DNA of 64,000 nucleotides from Brevibacterium siliguriense (lineage in GTDB: Bacteria > Actinomycetota > Actinomycetes > Actinomycetales > Brevibacteriaceae): assembly GCF_900105315.1 (NCBI RefSeq), contig NZ_LT629766.1:1-64000 (forward strand), read 5' to 3'. Made by a program: the position numbers and the translations under genes. The notes below the pieces were generated by a model, which had not been told where the DNA came from, did not search any database, and was given only the letters and a program-made list of their open reading frames with translations. Of this stretch, positions 27,989-36,158 are shown in pieces; the stretch's first letter is position 1; every line of letters starts with the position of its first letter.

Positions 27989-28723
27989 TCAATCGCCTGA
28001 CGCTGGTGGGGTTTGGGCGATATCGGCGTCGGCGCCGATGGCATCCTCATCGTCGACGTCGACATGATCTACCCAGCGCTGTACTCCGGTGACATGCAGA
28101 ACCATGATCGATTGAGCCAGACGCGCGTCACCGGCGGCGAGCGCATCGATGATCGCGCGATGCTCGCTCAACGTCTTCTCCACGGCCCCGTCTTCGCTCA
28201 TCCCCCGCCACGTCCTTGCCCGCGTCGTCTTCACGGAGACGGCTTCGAGCATTGCTGCCAAGTAGTCATTGCCCGCATAACGGGCGATCGTGGAATGGAA
28301 CTCGAAATCCTGTGCAACCAACGACTCAATCGAAGTCGGGTCGGTGTCAGCGATTGTGGCCCGAAGCTCATCGAGGCCAGTCTCGTCGATGCGTGAGGCA
28401 GCACGATAGGCGGTTTCTGCTTCGAAGATGCGCCGGACCTCAAGAATCTCACGCAAGGACCCCGACGCGTGGACGTCGACAAGAAACGACACTGCCTCGA
28501 CCATGTCCTCGGCGGCGAGGGACGTGACATACGTGCCGGACCCGCGCCTGACATCGAGGACGTTGATGAAGTCGAGAGCCTTCACCGCCTCTCGCAGTGA
28601 ATTGCGCGAGAGACCGAGCCGTTCGGATAGTTCGGCCTCCGGGGGGAGGCGGTCCCCTGGCCCGAGCTCACCGCTGACGATGAGTTCTTTGATCTTCTCG
28701 AGTGCGTCGTCCGTCAGTGCCAT
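27989..28723 (-). CDS. FadR/GntR-family transcriptional regulator
   Basis: 244 residues. The N-terminal winged helix has the FadR layout: IKELIVSGELGPGDRLPPEA, ELSERLGLSRNSLREAVKAL (recognition helix), and RRGSGTYV. The C-terminal helical FCD domain carries metal-site residues (DFEFHSTIARYAGN, and a later LSEHRAIIDAL). Such proteins are usually repressors released by a sugar acid or keto acid. It faces the fucose genes across a terminator and diverges from the acetoacetyl-CoA synthetase gene; control of the fucose operon, of that synthetase, or of both is possible. Confidence 0.87.
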   Translation of the reverse strand: MALTDDALEKIKELIVSGELGPGDRLPPEAELSERLGLSRNSLREAVKALDFINVLDVRRGSGTYVTSLAAEDMVEAVSFLVDVHASGSLREILEVRRIFEAETAYRAASRIDETGLDELRATIADTDPTSIESLVAQDFEFHSTIARYAGNDYLAAMLEAVSVKTTRARTWRGMSEDGAVEKTLSEHRAIIDALAAGDARLAQSIMVLHVTGVQRWVDHVDVDDEDAIGADADIAQTPPASGD

Positions 28724-28931
28724 GACCTCAACCTAGTACACTCTCCACCTGGTCTCGCCATTTGCGCCGGGCTTCTTCATACCAATACGCACGAACATGG
28801 GGCACAGGCGACGACAGGCATCGTCTGCTCCCGCGTAAAGTGGACTCAGCACGTCACTTATAGGACGAACCGAGTCGTTCCTCCTGATGAGACTCATACG
28901 CCAATGCCCACCGCTGTGCTGAGGAGAAGAA

Positions 28932-30941
28932 TTGACCGCTGAACCGATCTGGCTTCCCAACCCCGACCAGACCCCGCGACCGCAGATCGCCGACTTCACC
29001 GACTACGCCAACCAGCGCACTGGCAAATCCATGGCAGGGTATGACGATCTGTGGAAGTGGTCGGTGAGCGACCTCGACGGGTTCTGGGGTGCGGTCTGGG
29101 ACTTCTTCGACGTCATCGCCGATGAGCCCTACACCGAAGTCCTCTCCGATCGGTCCATGCCCGGTGCCGACTGGTTCCCCGGCACTCGGTTGAATTACGC
29201 CGAACACGCCCTGCGAGCCGGACTCGACGACAAACTCGCCAACGAACCGGCCATCATCACGATCAAAGAATCCGGCACTCGTACCGAGACCACCTGGCGC
29301 GAACTGCGCCGCCAGGTCGGATCCGTCGCCGCCTGGCTGCGCATCCAAGGAGTCGGCGAAGGCGACCGTGTCGTCGGCTACCTGCCGAACACCCACCACA
29401 CGCTCATCGCTTTCCTCGCGTCTGCCTCAATCGGTGCGATCTGGTCTGCCTGTGCTCAGGACTACGCCGCCGAAGGTGCCGCGACTAAACTCGGCCAGCT
29501 CGAACCGAAGGTGCTCTTCGCCGCCGACGGCTACCTGTGGAACGGTCAAGCTTTCGACCGCCGCGACCAGGTCGCGGATTTGGCCAACCGGATGCCGAGC
29601 CTGCGGGCCGTGGTCGGGGTGGGCAACCTCGGCGAGGAATTCATCGTTGAACACGGTCAGATCACGAACCTCACCGCCTGGGACGATATCGCCTCCGCGG
29701 ATGTTGAACCCGAGTTCACGCGCGTTGATTTCGATACCCCGCTGTGGGTGCTGTATTCCTCGGGTACGACGGGGATTCCCAAGGGGATCGTGCACAGCCA
29801 CGGAGGGGTCGTCATCGATCACCTGCGCCTGCTGGGTCTCCACCTCGACATCCGGCCGGGTGACCGATTCTTCTGGTATACGAATACGAACTGGATGATG
29901 TGGAACCTCGTCGCCTCGGCGTTGGTGGGCGGTGCGACCACGGTGTGCTTCGACGGCAGTCCCCTCTACCCGGGGCCGGGCCGGCTATGGGAGATCGCCG
30001 CGGACACGAAGGCCAATGTGCTCGGGGTGAGTCCCGGAATCTTCCTGGCCGGGATGAAGGCCGGGATCGAACCCGGCAGGGAGTTCGACCTCTCCGCGCT
30101 GCGGACGATCGGTGCCACCGGAGCCCCGGTGCCCGCCCACTGCTTCCCATGGGTGCGCGATGCCGTCGGCGAGCGCGTGCAGCTGGCTTCGACGAGCGGC
30201 GGCACGGACGTCGTCAGCGGCTTCGCCGGATCCGCCCCGAACGTGCCGATCTGGGCCGGGGAACTCTCACGGCCGGTCCTCGGTGTGGCGTTGGAGTCCT
30301 GGGACGATGCTGGTCATCCTTTGGTGGGCGAGGTCGGCGAGATGGTCATCACCGCCCCGATGCCGTCGATGCCGGTGAAGTTCTGGAACGACCCGGACGG
30401 TGAGCGCTACCGCGACACGTACTTCTCGATGTTCCCCGAAGTCTGGCGCCATGGCGACTGGATCACCATCACCGACCACGGCAGCGTCACCATCTCAGGC
30501 CGCTCGGACGCCACACTCAACAGGCAGGGCGTGCGCCTGGGCAGCGCCGACATCTACGACGTCGTCGACGGCATCCCAGAGGTGGCCGAATCCCTGGTCA
30601 TCGGCGCCGAGCAGCCGGACGGCGGGTATTGGATGCCGTTATTCGTTGTGTTGGCATCTGGGGTTTCGTTGGATTCCGGGTTGCGGGACCGGATTGCTGG
30701 GGAGCTGCGGTCGAAGGCGTCGCCGCGACATGTGCCCGATGACATCATCGCGGTTCCGGCCATTCCGCATACTCGGACGGGGAAGAAGCTCGAAGTCCCG
30801 GTGAAGCGGCTCATTCAGGGGCATGATCTGGATCGTGTGGCGAATCCGGATGCTGTGGATTCGTTCGAGGCGCTGGAGTACTTTGCGCGGTTTGCTGGTG
30901 GTAGCGGGCTCGCGTCGGGCAAGGTGATGACAGTCGAGTGA
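28932..30941 (+). CDS. Acetoacetyl-CoA synthetase (acetoacetate-CoA ligase)
   Basis: 669 residues, ANL superfamily. It has the long N-terminal part typical of the family (GYDDLWKWSVSDLDGFWGAV, FPGTRLNYAEHAL), the AMP-binding P-loop VLYSSGTTGIPKGIVHSHGG, STSGGTDVVSGF, GDWITITDHGSVTISGRSDA, and the C-terminal hinge and lysine in ARTGKKLEVP-like HTRTGKKLEVPVKRLIQG. It activates acetoacetate to acetoacetyl-CoA with ATP. The TTG start at 28932 is preceded by GAGGAGAAGA. The link to the fucose genes is positional only; its nearest partner is the divergent FadR-type regulator. Confidence 0.9.
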   Translation: MTAEPIWLPNPDQTPRPQIADFTDYANQRTGKSMAGYDDLWKWSVSDLDGFWGAVWDFFDVIADEPYTEVLSDRSMPGADWFPGTRLNYAEHALRAGLDDKLANEPAIITIKESGTRTETTWRELRRQVGSVAAWLRIQGVGEGDRVVGYLPNTHHTLIAFLASASIGAIWSACAQDYAAEGAATKLGQLEPKVLFAADGYLWNGQAFDRRDQVADLANRMPSLRAVVGVGNLGEEFIVEHGQITNLTAWDDIASADVEPEFTRVDFDTPLWVLYSSGTTGIPKGIVHSHGGVVIDHLRLLGLHLDIRPGDRFFWYTNTNWMMWNLVASALVGGATTVCFDGSPLYPGPGRLWEIAADTKANVLGVSPGIFLAGMKAGIEPGREFDLSALRTIGATGAPVPAHCFPWVRDAVGERVQLASTSGGTDVVSGFAGSAPNVPIWAGELSRPVLGVALESWDDAGHPLVGEVGEMVITAPMPSMPVKFWNDPDGERYRDTYFSMFPEVWRHGDWITITDHGSVTISGRSDATLNRQGVRLGSADIYDVVDGIPEVAESLVIGAEQPDGGYWMPLFVVLASGVSLDSGLRDRIAGELRSKASPRHVPDDIIAVPAIPHTRTGKKLEVPVKRLIQGHDLDRVANPDAVDSFEALEYFARFAGGSGLASGKVMTVE

Positions 30942-30972
30942 CACGACTTAAGGCCAACCAGAACTAGCCCGA

Positions 30973-30978
30973 TATAAT
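30973..30978 (+). promoter_or_regulatory. -10 box of a probable leaderless promoter for the three-gene HNH/ABC element
   Basis: A perfect TATAAT ends six bases before the ATG of the HNH gene. Transcription would then start at or next to the A of the ATG, giving a leaderless mRNA, which is common in actinobacteria. No Shine-Dalgarno sequence precedes the ATG. The -35 region is weak (TTAAGG around 30948). Confidence 0.6.
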
Positions 30979-30984
30979 TCGAAT

Positions 30985-31773
30985 ATGGCTCAGACATCTC
31001 GGCGGGACCGCGTACCCCCCGCTCAGGAGAAGGTTGTCATTGCTCGAAGCGGCAACAAATGCGCCTATCCTGGCTGCGGAACAGATCTGACTGTGGATCC
31101 TAGGGCCGACGGCGACCGTCCCAAGGCGACCGGTCGAGTTGCGCACATTGCCGCGGCGAGTCCTGATGGGCCCCGCTATGACGAAACAATGACGCCGGAA
31201 GAACGAGGCTCAGCAGACAATTTGATCTACTTGTGTAGCCCGCATCACGATGCCGTGGATTCACAGCTAAATCTCCACACGTGCGAGTTCTTGCAGGACG
31301 CCAAACGTAAACATGAGATTGCTGTGGAGCGTGCTGTGAGGAACGCTCTTGGCAAAGTGACATTCGAGGAGCTCGAAGTAGTGTGCACTGTGCTCGCCAG
31401 CACGCCGGCGACATCTCCGAATCTCGACGTAGAACTCGCATTGCCAGTACAGGAGAAAATTGAGCTAAATGAGCTGGGCGAAAAATCCGTTCAGCGGATC
31501 ACCGCTGGTTTGTCCCAGGCGACACGCGTCGAAGCCTTCATCAGCTTTCAAACCACAATCGCGCCCTCTTTTGGTCATAGCTTAGTTGCGCAGTTCAAGA
31601 GTGAATACTACGCCGCGCGCGCGCAGAACCTCGAGCCAGATGATGTATTCGACTACCTTGTCGAGACTGCGATCGAGAACGCTGGCCCGCGTGACAATCC
31701 TCGAGTTCGTGCGGCCGCGCTCGCGGTGGTCGCCTATCTCTTCGAGATTTGCGAGGTATTTGAGCATGAGTGA
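30985..31773 (+). CDS. HNH-type nuclease-domain protein, probable effector of an ABC-three-component system
   Basis: 262 residues. The first 100 hold a treble-clef HNH-like module: NKCAYPGCG (Cys26, Cys31), ATGRVAHIAAASPDGPRYD (His54), then SADNLIYLCSPHHDAVD (Asn79, Cys84, His87, His88). The Asn and the LC-x-x-HH ending are usual for HNH nucleases bound to zinc. Residues 125-262 form a separate helical C-terminal domain without catalytic motifs, as expected for the domain that contacts the ABC partner. Base composition is lower in GC than the upstream genes. It is the first of three overlapping genes. Family knowledge: ABC-3C systems link variable effectors, often nucleases, to a DUF2326 ATPase through such C-terminal domains. 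Confidence 0.75.
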   Translation: MAQTSRRDRVPPAQEKVVIARSGNKCAYPGCGTDLTVDPRADGDRPKATGRVAHIAAASPDGPRYDETMTPEERGSADNLIYLCSPHHDAVDSQLNLHTCEFLQDAKRKHEIAVERAVRNALGKVTFEELEVVCTVLASTPATSPNLDVELALPVQEKIELNELGEKSVQRITAGLSQATRVEAFISFQTTIAPSFGHSLVAQFKSEYYAARAQNLEPDDVFDYLVETAIENAGPRDNPRVRAAALAVVAYLFEICEVFEHE

Positions 31774-32002
31774 GATCTTCCCAGACAAGTTTACGCCGCT
31801 TGAGCGCACCATCGTCGGTGAAGCCGCTGCATTGCTAGCGCTTTTGGGCGACCGAGCATTGAGCGTAGGGCAACTGTACGGGGAACACAGACGTTCGGCT
31901 AACGCGTCAACGTACGATAGTTTCGTTACAGCTCTGACTTTTCTCTACGGAGCGGGAGTTCTCAACTACGATGACCAGATGGTGAGGGTTTCGCCGTGCT
32001 GA
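31766..32002 (+). CDS. Small middle component of the ABC-three-component system
   Basis: 78 residues, MSEIFPDKFTPLERTIVGEA at the start, then a predicted winged-helix-like fold (SVGQLYGEHRRSA, TYDSFVTALTFLYGAG, ending in a beta strand NYDDQMVRVS). It overlaps the HNH gene by 8 bp and the ATPase gene by 7 bp, so all three are translationally coupled. Middle components of this size sit between effector and ATPase genes in ABC-3C loci and are thought to bridge the two. The fold prediction is by eye; no catalytic residue is apparent. Confidence 0.7.
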   Translation: MSEIFPDKFTPLERTIVGEAAALLALLGDRALSVGQLYGEHRRSANASTYDSFVTALTFLYGAGVLNYDDQMVRVSPC

Positions 32003-33711
32003 TTAGCCTTACCGCGAACCGTAACGAGTTTAAAGCTATCAACTTCCAGCCAGGATTCAATGCGGTCATCGCCGACCGAGCACACGATTCCACCGACCAG
32101 GACAGTCGCAACGCTCGTGGCAAGTCGACAATGCTCATGCTGTTGAACTACGTTTTGGCCGGTAATCTCGATAAGAGCTTGCAACCGCTTGCCGAAGACG
32201 GATGGAAAGTCACCCTGACGCTGGAAATGTTCGGCGGCAAAGTTGCAGCGACACGTTCTCTAGCGAGTGGCCGGTGGCTCTCGATATCGGCCGATGATCC
32301 TGCGCATGAGGTCATCAATCCATGGCTCTCAGAAGGGCAGATCTCCGTAGACAGCTGGAAAGCGCTTCTAGGACTCTCGCTTTTTCAGTTGGAGCCGGAA
32401 GAGCGCCAGGTAACCGGCGGAATATCGGTGCGCACACTTTTGTCTTATGTGATAAGGACTCATACCCCAAAAGACCCTTTAAAGGTAGTCGCGCAACAGA
32501 GCGCGATAAACAGCCGTGAGCATGTTGCATTTCTGCTCGGGTTGGATTGGGAAGTGATCCGCGATTTAGCCGCCGTCAAAAAAGGTTTGGAACAACTAAA
32601 AACTATCACCGCCGCGTCTAAAGAGGGACTGGTCGCGACGCTCCGTCCCGAAGACGAACTCGTTATGGAACGCGCCGCTCTGAAAAATGAGGCCGACGAG
32701 TGGAGGAAACGCATCTCGGGGTTCCGCATCCTCGAGGACCCGAACTCGCTGGTCGCGCGTGCTGATGAACTAACGGCTCAGATCAGCGGCCTACGGGACG
32801 AGGCGGTCGTTGACAAGCGCATGCGCGCGTTGTATCTCTCATCCCTTGAAATCGAAGAGACCGACGCATTGCCGGTCGAGGACCTACTCGGCGCAGCCGG
32901 TGCAATCCTTGCCGACGGTTTCAGACGCCGATCTGACCAGGTCCGCAGTTTCCACGACACGCTCTTGGCAAATCGCCGCTCATTTCTGCGCGGCGAAATT
33001 GAAGTTCTCGATGAACGCATCGCGGCACGTGCTTCGGAACTTTCGCAACTTGACGAGCAACGAGATGGCTTCTTACGAACGCTTGATGCTGGGGGCGCGC
33101 TCGATGAACTCAACGAGATGCGCGCCGAGCTCAGCGATATCGAAGCTCGCATGGCCGCACTTGACCTCCAGATCGAGCAAGCCCGTGAGCTTGTGACACG
33201 TCGAGAAGAGCTCAAGTTGGAGCAGTCCACGAAACGGAACGAAGCGACCAAATACTTAACTGCGACGCGAGAGAAGCTGGACCGAATAAGCGACCGGTAC
33301 AGTCAAAAGATGAGAGCACTTTACGGTAAAGATGCGGCTCTGACGGTATCCGTCGATGACGCGGGGTATAAGTTCGCGATACGTGCCGCTGGCTCAGGGA
33401 GCACCGGCGTGGACAGGATGACCCTATTCTGCTTTGATCTCACAATGCTCGAAGAAGGCATCACTTCCGCGCATCATCCCGATTTCCTCGTGCACGATTC
33501 CTCTGTCTTCGACGGCGTCGATCCTCGTCAACGAGCGGGCGCATTGCAATTCGCGCAATCGATGGTCGAGTCGACAGGCGGACAGTACATCTGCACTATC
33601 AACAGTAATGATGTACCGGACGAACTACTCGAGCGAGACTGGTTTAAGGCTGGCATTGTGCGCACAATATTGGACACAGAAGTTGGCGGACTTGTCGGCC
33701 GAGAGTTCTAA
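31996..33711 (+). CDS. DUF2326-like ABC/SMC-type ATPase of the ABC-three-component system
   Basis: 571 residues. Strand and P-loop at the N-terminus (FNAVIADRAHDSTDQDSRNA then RGKST at 41-45) form an unusual Walker A. It keeps GKST but has NAR in place of the standard glycines and carries an Asp/Ser-rich insertion before it, a feature of the DUF2326 group. Residues 200-450 are a long charged coiled coil (for example LDERIAARASELSQLDEQRD). A signature-like GSGSTGVDRMTLFCFDL near 465-480 and a Walker-B-like FLVHDSSVFDGVD near 497-509 follow. This is the SMC/Rad50 layout: two half-ATPase lobes joined by a coiled coil. The GTG start overlaps the middle gene. Codon use (more TTA, AAA, ATA) differs from the core genes. 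Confidence 0.78.
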   Translation: MLISLTANRNEFKAINFQPGFNAVIADRAHDSTDQDSRNARGKSTMLMLLNYVLAGNLDKSLQPLAEDGWKVTLTLEMFGGKVAATRSLASGRWLSISADDPAHEVINPWLSEGQISVDSWKALLGLSLFQLEPEERQVTGGISVRTLLSYVIRTHTPKDPLKVVAQQSAINSREHVAFLLGLDWEVIRDLAAVKKGLEQLKTITAASKEGLVATLRPEDELVMERAALKNEADEWRKRISGFRILEDPNSLVARADELTAQISGLRDEAVVDKRMRALYLSSLEIEETDALPVEDLLGAAGAILADGFRRRSDQVRSFHDTLLANRRSFLRGEIEVLDERIAARASELSQLDEQRDGFLRTLDAGGALDELNEMRAELSDIEARMAALDLQIEQARELVTRREELKLEQSTKRNEATKYLTATREKLDRISDRYSQKMRALYGKDAALTVSVDDAGYKFAIRAAGSGSTGVDRMTLFCFDLTMLEEGITSAHHPDFLVHDSSVFDGVDPRQRAGALQFAQSMVESTGGQYICTINSNDVPDELLERDWFKAGIVRTILDTEVGGLVGREF

Positions 33712-33847
33712 CGATTGGGTCTAGCTCGCGAAAAACGCCCTTTGTTTCACCCTGCAGACTATTCCGAATAGGCTTCGCCGTTCGGCAGTTACCTTGCCCT
33801 CTCTAATGGAAGAGGAAATAGACCGGGGTGCAGAAGCCACCCGGCCA

Positions 33848-33892
33848 GCCCGACCCCGTACTCCGCTGTTCGTGGATGTACGGGGGTCGGGC
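33848..33892. terminator. Hairpin between the ABC element and the convergent permease gene
   Basis: GCCCGACCCCGTA (33848-33860) pairs with TACGGGGGTCGGGC (33879-33892) with one bulged base. It lies between convergent stops at 33711 and 33940. There is no clear T-tract, so termination is inferred mainly from position. Confidence 0.6.
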
Positions 33893-33939
33893 CGACTCGG
33901 CGAGGGTTTCGCTATCTCACAACAAACGATTCGACGGAA

Positions 33940-35610
33940 TCACTCCCCGTCGATGTGTTCGGCTGCGGTCTCCTTGGTGTTCTCGACGTTGGTGACGACT
34001 TCGTCCGACTTGAGCCGGGTCTTGATGCCGACGTAGAAGACGATGGCGGTGAAGATGGTGCAGACCAGTTCGCCCCAGCCGAACGTAAGCACGTTCAGGG
34101 CACCTTCGCCGTAGTTGCTCAGCAGGCTGAGCACGGCCAGTCCCCCGAGCCACAGGATCATCCACCAACCGGACTTGAACTGCAGAGGCGGGATCTTGCT
34201 GCGGTCGCTGAACGCATAGTGCAGGCCGAGGACAACGTAGCCGAGCGCCATCGCCAGGAACAGCTTCCAGTTCGTGTCCCACCCGGTCCAGAACACGATG
34301 AGGTTCGCAGCGAGGAATCCGAGGAACGGCAGGACGTCCCCGCCTGGCAGACGGAACGGACGTTCCTGATCGGGCAGCTGACGACGCAGAGCCGCGACCG
34401 TGATCGGGCCGGAGCCGAAGGAGATGACGGTGCCGGAGGTGATGAACCCGACCATCTTCGCCCACGACGGGAATGGGAAGAACAGGAAGCACGCAACGAT
34501 GAACGTGATGAGCAGACCGAACCACGGGATGCCCTTCTTGTTCAGCTTCGTCATAGCGCTCGGAGCATTGCCCACTCGTGCCTGCGAGTACGACAGCCGC
34601 GGGGTGAGCGCGGTGAAGATCAGGCCGGTGTCGGCCGGGGACACAACAGCGTCGATGTAGAGGATGATCGCCAGCCACATCGCGCCGAGCATGATCGCGA
34701 TCTCCGCCCACGGTCCCGCCGAATTCGAGAACGACAGTCCGCCCCACCCGTCCTTGAGCAGGTCGGTGGGAATGGCACCGATGAACGCGACCTGCAGAAG
34801 GATGTAGATGATGCCGGTGAGCACGATCGAACCGATGACGGCGAAGGGCACGTTCCTCTGCGGGTTCTTCGTCTCGCCGGCGAACTCCACACCCTGACGG
34901 AAACCGAGGTAGGAGAAGACGATGCCCGCCGCGGGCAGGGCCGCGAAGATCGGGGCGATACCGTTGGGAGCGAAACCGCCGAACTCGGGCATGTGGAAGT
35001 GACCGGGGTTGAACGCCAGCAGCGCCAGCCCGATGAACACGAGGACGATGACGAGCAGCTTCCACCACACGAGGACGTTGTTGAACTGGGCGAAGAACTT
35101 CACACCGAACATGTTGATGACACAGAAGACCGCGACCATCGCGATGGACACGAAGATGCCCGGCACGGTGAGGACGAGGACGCCCTCTTTCGACTCCATC
35201 AGCCACGGCATATAGCTCGAGGCGTACTGCACGGCCGCGAGCACCTCGATGCCGACGGTTCCCGCCGCCGACAGCCACGTGATCCACCCGCTGGTGTAGC
35301 TGGCGAACGAACCGAACGCATAATGCGGGTAGCGCACGACACCGCCGGCGACAGGGAACATGACACCGAGCTCGGAGTAGTTCAGAGCCACGAAGATGAT
35401 AAGGACCGCACCCAGGGCCCACGACAGGATCGCGGCCGGGCCGGCCATGCTCGCAGCATCGAAGGCGCCGAAGAGCCAACCGGAGCCGATGATCGACCCG
35501 ACTCCGGTGAAGAGCAGACCGGTCTTGCCGATATCGCGCTTGAGCCCTTTGTCGTGGACGACGGTCACGCTCGTGGGCGAGCCCGATGACAGGAAACTGT
35601 GTGAGGGCAC
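33940..35610 (-). CDS. APC-family amino-acid permease
   Basis: 556 residues with about 12-14 predicted membrane spans. Span 1 is GLLFTGVGSIIGSGWLFGAF, the substrate-binding GSG-type unwound helix of the APC family; later spans include PVAGGVVRYPHYAFGSFASY, SYLGFRQGVEFAGETKNPQR and ALTPRLSYSQARVGNAP. A short non-membrane tail follows the last span. Similar carriers move aspartate, glutamate or other amino acids with protons. The GTG start has GGGAGG upstream. It is transcribed towards the ABC element and has core-genome composition, so it is probably not part of that element. Specificity is not readable. Confidence 0.85.
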   Translation of the reverse strand: MPSHSFLSSGSPTSVTVVHDKGLKRDIGKTGLLFTGVGSIIGSGWLFGAFDAASMAGPAAILSWALGAVLIIFVALNYSELGVMFPVAGGVVRYPHYAFGSFASYTSGWITWLSAAGTVGIEVLAAVQYASSYMPWLMESKEGVLVLTVPGIFVSIAMVAVFCVINMFGVKFFAQFNNVLVWWKLLVIVLVFIGLALLAFNPGHFHMPEFGGFAPNGIAPIFAALPAAGIVFSYLGFRQGVEFAGETKNPQRNVPFAVIGSIVLTGIIYILLQVAFIGAIPTDLLKDGWGGLSFSNSAGPWAEIAIMLGAMWLAIILYIDAVVSPADTGLIFTALTPRLSYSQARVGNAPSAMTKLNKKGIPWFGLLITFIVACFLFFPFPSWAKMVGFITSGTVISFGSGPITVAALRRQLPDQERPFRLPGGDVLPFLGFLAANLIVFWTGWDTNWKLFLAMALGYVVLGLHYAFSDRSKIPPLQFKSGWWMILWLGGLAVLSLLSNYGEGALNVLTFGWGELVCTIFTAIVFYVGIKTRLKSDEVVTNVENTKETAAEHIDGE

Positions 35611-35648
35611 CTTTGCCTCCCAGGATTGACGGCTATATTTCCGCGGCT

Positions 35649-35677
35649 AGTTTTCTCCTGTCATTCAGTGATGTCAA
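35649..35677 (-). promoter_or_regulatory. Predicted promoter of the APC permease gene
   Basis: On the minus strand a perfect TTGACA (35672-35677) is followed after 17 bp by AAAACT (35649-35654), about 40 bp upstream of the GTG start. The -10 match is weak; TATATT nearer the start is an alternative. Confidence 0.45.
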
Positions 35678-35717
35678 TTACATAGCCAGGTTATTTGGCA
35701 AGGTCACAGACGCAGAC

Positions 35718-35750
35718 GACCCCAAACACGGCTTTTCCGTGTCCGGGGTC
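35718..35750. repeat. Imperfect hairpin upstream of the permease gene
   Basis: GACCCCAAACACGG and CCGTGTCCGGGGTC pair over 14 positions with two central mismatches and a CTTTT loop. It is the first of three inverted repeats in the gene-free stretch 35611-36158. It could be an old terminator; no gene ends next to it. Confidence 0.5.
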
Positions 35751-35849
35751 GAATGGTGGACCTTTTCGGGTCACTATGTGAGGTTTCAGCACTTGAGGTG
35801 GGCGCCGACGTGATGGGGGGGGCCAGCTCAAATAGAAGATGTGAGTCTG

Positions 35850-35868
35850 CCAGTGCATGGTGCACTGG
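35850..35868. repeat. Short perfect inverted repeat, operator-like
   Basis: CCAGTGCA-TGG-TGCACTGG, 8-bp arms with a 3-bp spacer. It lies in the middle of the gene-free stretch between the permease and MFS genes, not near an obvious promoter. The length and symmetry would suit a dimeric repressor. Confidence 0.4.
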
Positions 35869-35908
35869 ACCAAAAGAATCGTCAGAGCACAGCAAGGACC
35901 TGCGATGA

Positions 35909-35962
35909 GCTGGCCGTCAAAACCTCGACGGCACAGAAGACGTCGAGATTGTGACGGCCAGC
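35909..35962. repeat. Two-part hairpin in the gene-free stretch
   Basis: GCTGGCCGTCA (35909-35919) pairs with TGACGGCCAGC (35952-35962), and inside it CTCGACG (35924-35930) pairs with CGTCGAG (35941-35947). The 11 bp plus 7 bp stem is too regular to be chance. No protein-coding frame, RBS or tail of Ts is attached. The rest of 35611-36158 holds no gene that I can support; it marks the left edge of the lower-GC island. Confidence 0.5.
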
Positions 35963-36158
35963 GATTTGTTCAGACTCGCACAGGTGTGAGCTATTCGAGG
36001 ACGGTGTCGCTCTGCCACGGAGTTCCTGGACCATCTAACGGGAGCGAACGCCCAGCCACCACAGACACGCACTCAGCGGTCGCGAAACATGATCGCTAGG
36101 ACCGTAACCAGCTCAGCTGCCAATATTAGAATCAGAACCCGCCGATTAGATATGCAAG

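Noticed and set aside
31586-31765. A longer N-terminal extension of the middle component
   Set aside because: The extra 60 residues are Arg/Ser-rich, overlap the HNH gene fully, and are explained by its other frame. The ATG at 31766 gives a compact protein with an 8-bp overlap.
30985-33711. A restriction-modification or toxin-antitoxin reading of the three-gene element
   Set aside because: There is no methyltransferase motif and no small toxin/antitoxin pair. The ATPase has the SMC-like DUF2326 layout, which fits ABC-3C better.
33955-35589. A 544-codon open frame on the plus strand
   Set aside because: It is the exact antisense of the APC permease, has a composition of Asp/Glu/Arg/His without hydrophobic spans or motifs, and lacks an RBS. 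It is a by-product of high-GC codon bias.
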